Below, in pieces: positions 59,551 through 64,000 of a stretch of DNA of 64,000 bases (position 1 is the first letter of the stretch; each line of letters starts with the position of its first letter). Source of the stretch: Archangium lansingense (GTDB taxonomy: Bacteria > Myxococcota > Myxococcia > Myxococcales > Myxococcaceae). The stretch spans positions 13,332,001 through 13,396,000 of the forward strand of contig NZ_JAPNKA010000001.1 of the NCBI RefSeq assembly GCF_026626635.1, in the 5' to 3' direction. Position numbers and translations under genes: made by a program. The notes beneath the pieces are model-generated. The model was not told the DNA's origin, ran no database searches, and saw nothing but the letters and a program-made list of their open reading frames with translations.

Positions 59551-60762
59551 TCACTTGTGCTCTTGTGATGCCAACGGTTTGAGATCGATAAGCTCGTAGA
59601 GCCTGCGCTCTTCCTCAAGCAACTCCTGCGCTTCGAGGCTCTCCACCACAGTTGCGACATAGCGCTCGCTGATGGTCGCTCCAGATGCCACAGCAAGCGC
59701 CTGAAGCGAGATCTTGCCTACAATACTTCGCTTATCTTCTTCCACCCATAGTTCAAAAACTCTAGTTCGGCGATTCAAACCAACGAGCGTTGCAACCACA
59801 ACCTCTTGCCTGCTCTCTTTCAGTTCCGAGCGCAAAATGAATGCGGCTGCGGCGCGTGCTTCTTCGGAATTCAGTCGAGCCGTTCGATATGATTTTGTTA
59901 CCGGCGCAGCCCACTCAACTGCGAAGGACACCCCATCATGCGCCACAGTCGAAAGAAAGCGGCTATAACGTTGAGCAGCACGCGCCCCGATAGGTTTGAG
60001 GATTTCCCTGAGTCGGTCTTCGTCTGCCTTGGCATCCACCAGGGTAAAGAGATTCTCCAGCGCAATGGAGAGGGCTGAGTGGCCAAACAAGTCGCCATGG
60101 CTTGCCGCCGTAATTTGCACGCCGAATGAACCGTAAAAGGTTCCTTCGATCAGTAGTGCCGTTTCACTCGAGCGAACCTTCTTCTGTTGCTTCCACGTTG
60201 CGTCACCCTTCTGCATTGCAGGGATTGCGAGCGCATCGATGGAATGTTGAAAGTCAGAGAAGATATGCCCGACACTGTCCATCGGAGCCCGACCCGAACT
60301 TGAGAGATCCGGGAAAAAGAGCTTGAGGTCTAGTGCATCTCTGCCACTGGCTGCCGCGCGTTGCTTCGGCCTACTCACTTCGGGAACTGGGAAATGCTCA
60401 CGACAGGTTAGCCGTTCGCCCTTTTCCGGCAACCAAGCCGCGTCGATCTCCTCGTTCGAAATATTGCGCAGTTCACTCGGATGTTGGCCTCTGAAATCGG
60501 TCAGCACCCATACGCGCCCACTCTCTGACCAACTGAACGCAGAGGCGAGATCTTCTTCACCAGCGCGGACATCCAACAAGCGTGCTCGCGAAACCGGGAC
60601 CAAGAGCCACCGGTCTAACGCCGAAGCCTCCTCGATCAAGAGAACCAGGAAAAACTGCTCCGCGCCGTTTCGACAGGAGAAGAGGAGCGGCCTGTCGTAG
60701 AACTCGTACGTCTCGACCAAGTAGAGCGTGCCGAGTGCCGTATCTGAAGGGAGCAAATTCAT
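59551..60762 (-). CDS. DUF6575-like protein of unknown function
   Basis: 403 residues, soluble. The N-terminus (LGTLYLVETYEFYDRPLLF, LLVPVSRARLLDVRAGEEDL) matches what I recall of DUF6575. The rest, including SFGVQITAASHGDLFGHSAL, is unrecognised. It starts inside the stop of the 135-residue gene upstream (ATGA overlap), so both act together. The base composition is clearly lower in GC than neighbouring genes, suggesting transfer. Such two-gene sets are scattered among bacteria and might be a conflict or stress system; there is no direct evidence. Confidence 0.65.
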   Translation of the reverse strand: MNLLPSDTALGTLYLVETYEFYDRPLLFSCRNGAEQFFLVLLIEEASALDRWLLVPVSRARLLDVRAGEEDLASAFSWSESGRVWVLTDFRGQHPSELRNISNEEIDAAWLPEKGERLTCREHFPVPEVSRPKQRAAASGRDALDLKLFFPDLSSSGRAPMDSVGHIFSDFQHSIDALAIPAMQKGDATWKQQKKVRSSETALLIEGTFYGSFGVQITAASHGDLFGHSALSIALENLFTLVDAKADEDRLREILKPIGARAAQRYSRFLSTVAHDGVSFAVEWAAPVTKSYRTARLNSEEARAAAAFILRSELKESRQEVVVATLVGLNRRTRVFELWVEEDKRSIVGKISLQALAVASGATISERYVATVVESLEAQELLEEERRLYELIDLKPLASQEHK

Positions 60763-61166
60763 GATTCGCTCTCGGCAACGACCTCAAAAAAGAGGCTTGG
60801 ATCACAAGATGTGGGCTTCCACCAAGTGGTGTGAGTCGGCTCCCATCCTTGAGTGAGTTTCGTCACCCCCATGTGGGGATGCAAAGACCCCTTTGCGATC
60901 AAATCAGCTTTTTTTGCCTTGATGCGTTTTTTAAGGCGGACAGCATCTTGAATCGTTCTGTGAACGGAGAGTCCTCGAGCTCTACAAGCTACAGATCGAT
61001 CCGGATCTTCTTCGTAGCTCGCTCGACGATGAGGATTCATCTCCCACATCGATACGAAGTCAGCGCTCGTTGGGGGCGAGGACTTGACCAAGCGAAAGAC
61101 CTCGCCAGACGCAGCAGTAGCGTCAGCAGGAGGGCACCCGGTGGGGAAGTCGCTTGGCCAAGTCAC
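60759..61166 (-). CDS. Conserved hypothetical protein, partner of the DUF6575-like gene
   Basis: About 135 residues; GTG 61166 is a tentative start (no strong ribosome site). It contains FPTGCPPADA, VFRLVKSSPPTSADF and a later ACRARGLSVHRTIQDAVRLK with HHTWW-like THTTWWKPTS. I recall this arrangement (PPxDA, FRLVK, CxACGLSVFxxxxDA) as a family without a name. Translationally coupled to the next gene. Its Cys and His could bind metal. Confidence 0.6.
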   Translation of the reverse strand: MTWPSDFPTGCPPADATAASGEVFRLVKSSPPTSADFVSMWEMNPHRRASYEEDPDRSVACRARGLSVHRTIQDAVRLKKRIKAKKADLIAKGSLHPHMGVTKLTQGWEPTHTTWWKPTSCDPSLFFEVVAESES

Positions 61167-61330
61167 GAGGGCAGCGTACAAGAGTGAAGATCGCAGGAAA
61201 ATCCCCTTTGCAGGTGAATGTGACGGACCAATCGGTCCTCCCCTTGGTCCCTCCCCTCTGTTGCCCGCAGCTCTCGCCCTCTGCAGTCGGGGGATAGGGG
61301 TCGGTGAACTCGGGATGGCCACAGTCGTTC

Positions 61331-62578
61331 TTACGGCCCACCATCCATGGTGGCCCGCAGAAGTGTTCCGATGCCCTCGAGCAGCCGGTAGTACATGTAC
61401 TCGGGCACCGGGCCGAACGCCTTGAAGCTGGAGGCTATCCGCTCCACCTGCCTGCGGGGCCCATGCACCAGCAGGGCGAGGAAGCCGTAGGCGAGGTGGA
61501 CGAGCTGAACCATGCGCTTGAGCCCCGTCCACGTGAGGGCGCGCACGTCCTCCAGGTCGAAGCCCTGCTTGGTGAAGCGGTTGGCCTCCTCCACGCCCCA
61601 TCGCTCCAGGTAGATGTCCACCACCCGGCCAGCGTCCTCCTTCGTCTGCACGTCCTCGGTGGTGAGGATGACGAGCGGCTTCAGTCCCATGCCGCGGGCG
61701 ACGACGAGGGAGTAGCGCCTCTCGCCCACCTTCTTCTTGGATGGCCGGCCGCCCGAGGTGTACTCGGGCAGGTGTACGTCGCGGACGAAGCCGAGTTGGA
61801 GCTCCTTCTTCTTCCAGCCTGTGCCCTCGCGGCGGTGGAACTTGATGCGGTGGGTGTGAGGCTGCGGCAGCAGCTCCATCACCTCGCTCACCTTCATCTG
61901 CCCCTCGGGCGTGTGGAGGAGGCGGTCGTTGCTCACCTTGAGGCGCACCGCGTAGGAGATGGCGAGTTCGTCGAGGCGCCGCATGAAGATGTGCCCGTCG
62001 AAGCCGGAGTCGAAGACCCAGAAGGCGTCGTCCGGTACGTGCGGGCAGACGGTGGCGACAGCATCCAAGGCACTGGCGTTCTGGCTCCGGAAGTCGGGCG
62101 CCGCCTGCGAGAAGAGCCGGGAGAGGAGCGGCAGGCGCCGGCCGCGCACGCCCACGGCCTCCACGGAGACAATCTGGTAGCCGGTGACGATCTCGTCCCT
62201 GGAGCCGTCGTGGACCTTGTAGAGGTAGGGCATTTTCCGGGCACGCGACTTGGCGATGTCGGTGAGGTCCACCGCAATGACGGGCCGCGGGTAGCGCTCG
62301 TCCCGGAGGATGGGGGCGACCAGGCGCAGGTAGTCCGCCTCCACCGCCGCGTCGTCGTACCTCTCGCTACCCAGGTTGCGAGAGAGGCGCTTCTCGGTGT
62401 GGATGAGGCGGCGCGGCTCGTCCAGGGCCCGGCCGATTTGGGAGAGGAGGACGCTCCGGTTCTCCACCAGTCCGAAGAGGGCCTCACGCAGGAAGCGGCG
62501 GCACGGCTTGTAGAGCCGCCCGCCCACCGTCTCCACGTAAGCGTCGAAACGCTCGGCGATGGACTTCTCGCGAGGCAC
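61331..62578 (-). CDS. IS4-type DDE transposase
   Basis: 415 residues. Asp in VIAVDLTDIAK and Asp in VFDSGFDGHIF are the first two catalytic acids; YLERWGVEEANRFTKQGFDL is the third (Glu) region with the Y-(2)-R-type signature of IS4 relatives. It looks complete. I could not find convincing terminal inverted repeats, so the element limits are not given. CCACCATCCATGGTGG (61339-61354) is a perfect palindrome just within the 3' end. Confidence 0.88.
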   Translation of the reverse strand: MPREKSIAERFDAYVETVGGRLYKPCRRFLREALFGLVENRSVLLSQIGRALDEPRRLIHTEKRLSRNLGSERYDDAAVEADYLRLVAPILRDERYPRPVIAVDLTDIAKSRARKMPYLYKVHDGSRDEIVTGYQIVSVEAVGVRGRRLPLLSRLFSQAAPDFRSQNASALDAVATVCPHVPDDAFWVFDSGFDGHIFMRRLDELAISYAVRLKVSNDRLLHTPEGQMKVSEVMELLPQPHTHRIKFHRREGTGWKKKELQLGFVRDVHLPEYTSGGRPSKKKVGERRYSLVVARGMGLKPLVILTTEDVQTKEDAGRVVDIYLERWGVEEANRFTKQGFDLEDVRALTWTGLKRMVQLVHLAYGFLALLVHGPRRQVERIASSFKAFGPVPEYMYYRLLEGIGTLLRATMDGGP

Positions 62579-63237
62579 ACCTCTCCCGACGCTGGACTCG
62601 TGCGCCGGTGGTGCCTACGTTTCCTGTGTCCCTAGCCGGACAGGATCGTGGCCCAACAGCCTCGTTCCAGCAGTGAAGGGAGTCAGGGCTGTTGGCGCAG
62701 CACTGTCTCCCGGATTGAGGGCTGGGCCTTGGCGGGCTCGGCCCTTTCTCTTTCCCGTCTCCTTCGGCAGCACCTCCTTCTCGGCTTCAGGCCCTCTGGC
62801 CCGGTTTGCCGTGCAGCAAACTCGTTACTCAGAGCGCTCCACCCCACTCATTCGGTAATGCGGTGCAGGCTGTCCCCGAAGATGGGATCGCCGCGCTCAA
62901 CGTCAATGGCGGGTAGTGATCAGCCCCCGGTGCGGGAGCCGTGTTGCCGACACCACGCACCACGTTGCCTCGAGCAACTGCACGACGCTGCGCAGAAGAG
63001 CGCGCGCACGTGCCTGCGAGGAGGCCGGGGCGGACGCCCTTACGCGTAAGGGCTCGGGAAGGAGCAGCGTCCGGGCCTCGCAGCGACACAGCAGGTGTCG
63101 GGGCCACACGACGCAGGGGAGAAAACGGAAGGAGAAGCAAGCTCACCACGGTAACTGGAGAGCTTGCCCGAGAATGCCTCGCCCTTGCCGCAAGAAATGA
63201 CACTCGGATTTCGAGTCAATCACTTACATTTCGGTGC
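62579..63237. other. Gene-free stretch between two insertion sequences
   Basis: No reading frame here has recognisable features; all long frames are GC-driven. It contains CCCAACAGCC...GGGCTGTTGG (about 62651-62700), an imperfect inverted repeat, and nothing else notable. Confidence 0.5.
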
Positions 63238-64000
63238 TAAGAGGGTGTTGAACAGGGGCGGTCAGGCAAGCCGGCGTAGCATGAGCTTTATCATGCCCAG
63301 GTGGATGAAAGCTTCGGAAGACTCCTCCTTGCGCTCGTAGTCCTTGGACAGACGTCTCTCGCGATTGAGCCAGCCGAAGGTGCGCTCGCCAATCCAGCGC
63401 TTGGCCTGCACGACGAAGCCTCTGTCCTTGTCCGAGCGTTTCACCACCTCGAGGTTGATGCCACTCTCCTTGGCCACCTTCTCCACCTGTTCCCCCTGGT
63501 AGGCTCCGTCTGCCCACGTCTTCTGGAGCATGGGGTACTCCTGCGCAGCCATGGGGAGCACGGCTTGGACCGCATCCCTGTCCTGCACATCCGCCGTCGA
63601 TATCCACGCCACCAGCACCAGGCCCAACGTGTCCACAAGCAGGTGGCGCTTGCGCCCCTTTACCTTCTTGCCTGCGTCGTAGCCCTTCGTTTCCGCCTCT
63701 TCCGTTGTCTTCACGCTCTGGCTGTCGAGGATGCTCGCGGTGGGTTGTGCCTTTCGGCCGGCCTTCTTGCGCACCTTGACTCTCAGCGCGTCGTGTATCC
63801 GTTTGAGGGTTCCGTTCTTCTTCCACAGGTCGAAGTAGTGGTAGACGAGCTGCCAGTCCGGCAGGTCGTGCGGCATGTAGCGCCACTGCGCCCCCGTGTG
63901 GGTGATGTAGAGGATGGCGTTCACCACCTCCCGACGCGGATGCAGCACCTCCTGGGGTCCGCACTCGCTGGCCCGGACAAAGGGCTCCACCAACGCCCAC
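63238..64000 (-). mobile_element. IS5-family element, truncated by the window end
   Basis: The probable element end is GAGGGTGTTGAACAGGGGCG at about 63241, just downstream of the transposase stop. The other end lies beyond the window. Confidence 0.7.
63262..64000 (-). CDS. IS5-family transposase (5' end outside the window)
   Basis: At least 243 residues. The sequence begins within the usual WALVEPF segment of IS5 (IS427-like) transposases, so a few dozen residues are missing. RREVVNAILYITHTGAQWRY is the insertion-element 4 domain; DDE acids are in ILDSQSVKT, TWADGAYQGE and the RTFGWLNRERRLSKDYER region. The reading frame shows no lesion within the window. Confidence 0.9.
   Translation of the reverse strand, partial: WALVEPFVRASECGPQEVLHPRREVVNAILYITHTGAQWRYMPHDLPDWQLVYHYFDLWKKNGTLKRIHDALRVKVRKKAGRKAQPTASILDSQSVKTTEEAETKGYDAGKKVKGRKRHLLVDTLGLVLVAWISTADVQDRDAVQAVLPMAAQEYPMLQKTWADGAYQGEQVEKVAKESGINLEVVKRSDKDRGFVVQAKRWIGERTFGWLNRERRLSKDYERKEESSEAFIHLGMIKLMLRRLA

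Noticed and set aside
62916..63240. Short basic frames between the two insertion sequences
   Set aside because: Arg-rich composition in several frames at once indicates GC-driven open frames, not genes.

Overview
The window reads as the chromosome of a GC-rich myxobacterium, probably of the Cystobacter/Archangium/Myxococcus group. The grounds are an exported DUF2381 protein paired with a Ser/Thr kinase, many lipoproteins, a delta-60 repeat protein, a tetraheme cytochrome, many small LysR/MarR regulators, and heavy loading with insertion sequences and dispersed repeats. This placement is an inference from gene content; no rRNA or complete tRNA is present.

Layout. 0-4.4 kb is a scarred region: a truncated trypsin-like protease, the last 70 codons of an AmmeMemoRadiSam radical SAM enzyme, a putative immunity protein, a RAYT transposase embedded in GTGTC-type repeats, and a methyltransferase-like gene cut by that transposase. 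4.4-12.2 kb holds regulator/enzyme pairs (LysR with hydrolase, MarR-GNAT fusion, DsbA with pirin, LysR) bracketed by 153-bp inverted repeats. 12.76-15.86 kb is a complete IS21-family element with a 6-bp target duplication. 16.1-21.7 kb is a conflict module: a lipoprotein with a toxin-like C-terminus, an Imm26-like immunity protein and a nuclease-NACHT STAND protein of antiviral type. 22-27 kb has an Mpo1-like protein, a Crp/Fnr regulator, a small transposon-like element with 24-bp inverted ends, and a LysR-controlled hydrolase/SDR/tautomerase operon. 27.4-28.4 kb encodes an M91 effector-like metallopeptidase.

28.7-36.0 kb is the most interesting locus: a compact TOMM (thiazole/oxazole-modified microcin) type RiPP cluster. 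A 49-residue precursor ending SCCSSCRVKFL is followed by YcaO, SagB-type dehydrogenase, ABC ATPase and ABC permease. A divergent arm encodes the leader-binding ThiF-like protein, an unusual HExxH-CIA30 protein and a GNAT acetyltransferase. The two arms together could make, trim, acetylate and export an azole peptide.

36-50 kb holds an AhpD-like/MarR pair, a large lipoprotein, a hydrolase, an 875-residue metzincin with a small partner of a kind often found near type VI secretion genes, a cytochrome, a kinase-like membrane protein, an AbfB lipoprotein, a thioesterase and a LysR. 50.3-54.5 kb is a tight operon of four exported or lipid-anchored enzymes. 54.6-61.2 kb has dispersed repeats, a coiled-coil protein, the DUF2381/kinase pair, a zinc-ribbon membrane protein, an XRE regulator and an uncharacterised DUF6575-like two-gene operon. 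The window ends with an IS4-type transposase and a truncated IS5 element.

Five orphan tRNA/tmRNA 3' ends (4.37, 6.49, 12.33, 21.80 and 27.33 kb) mark probable integrase attachment scars and fit the mosaic look of the first 28 kb.
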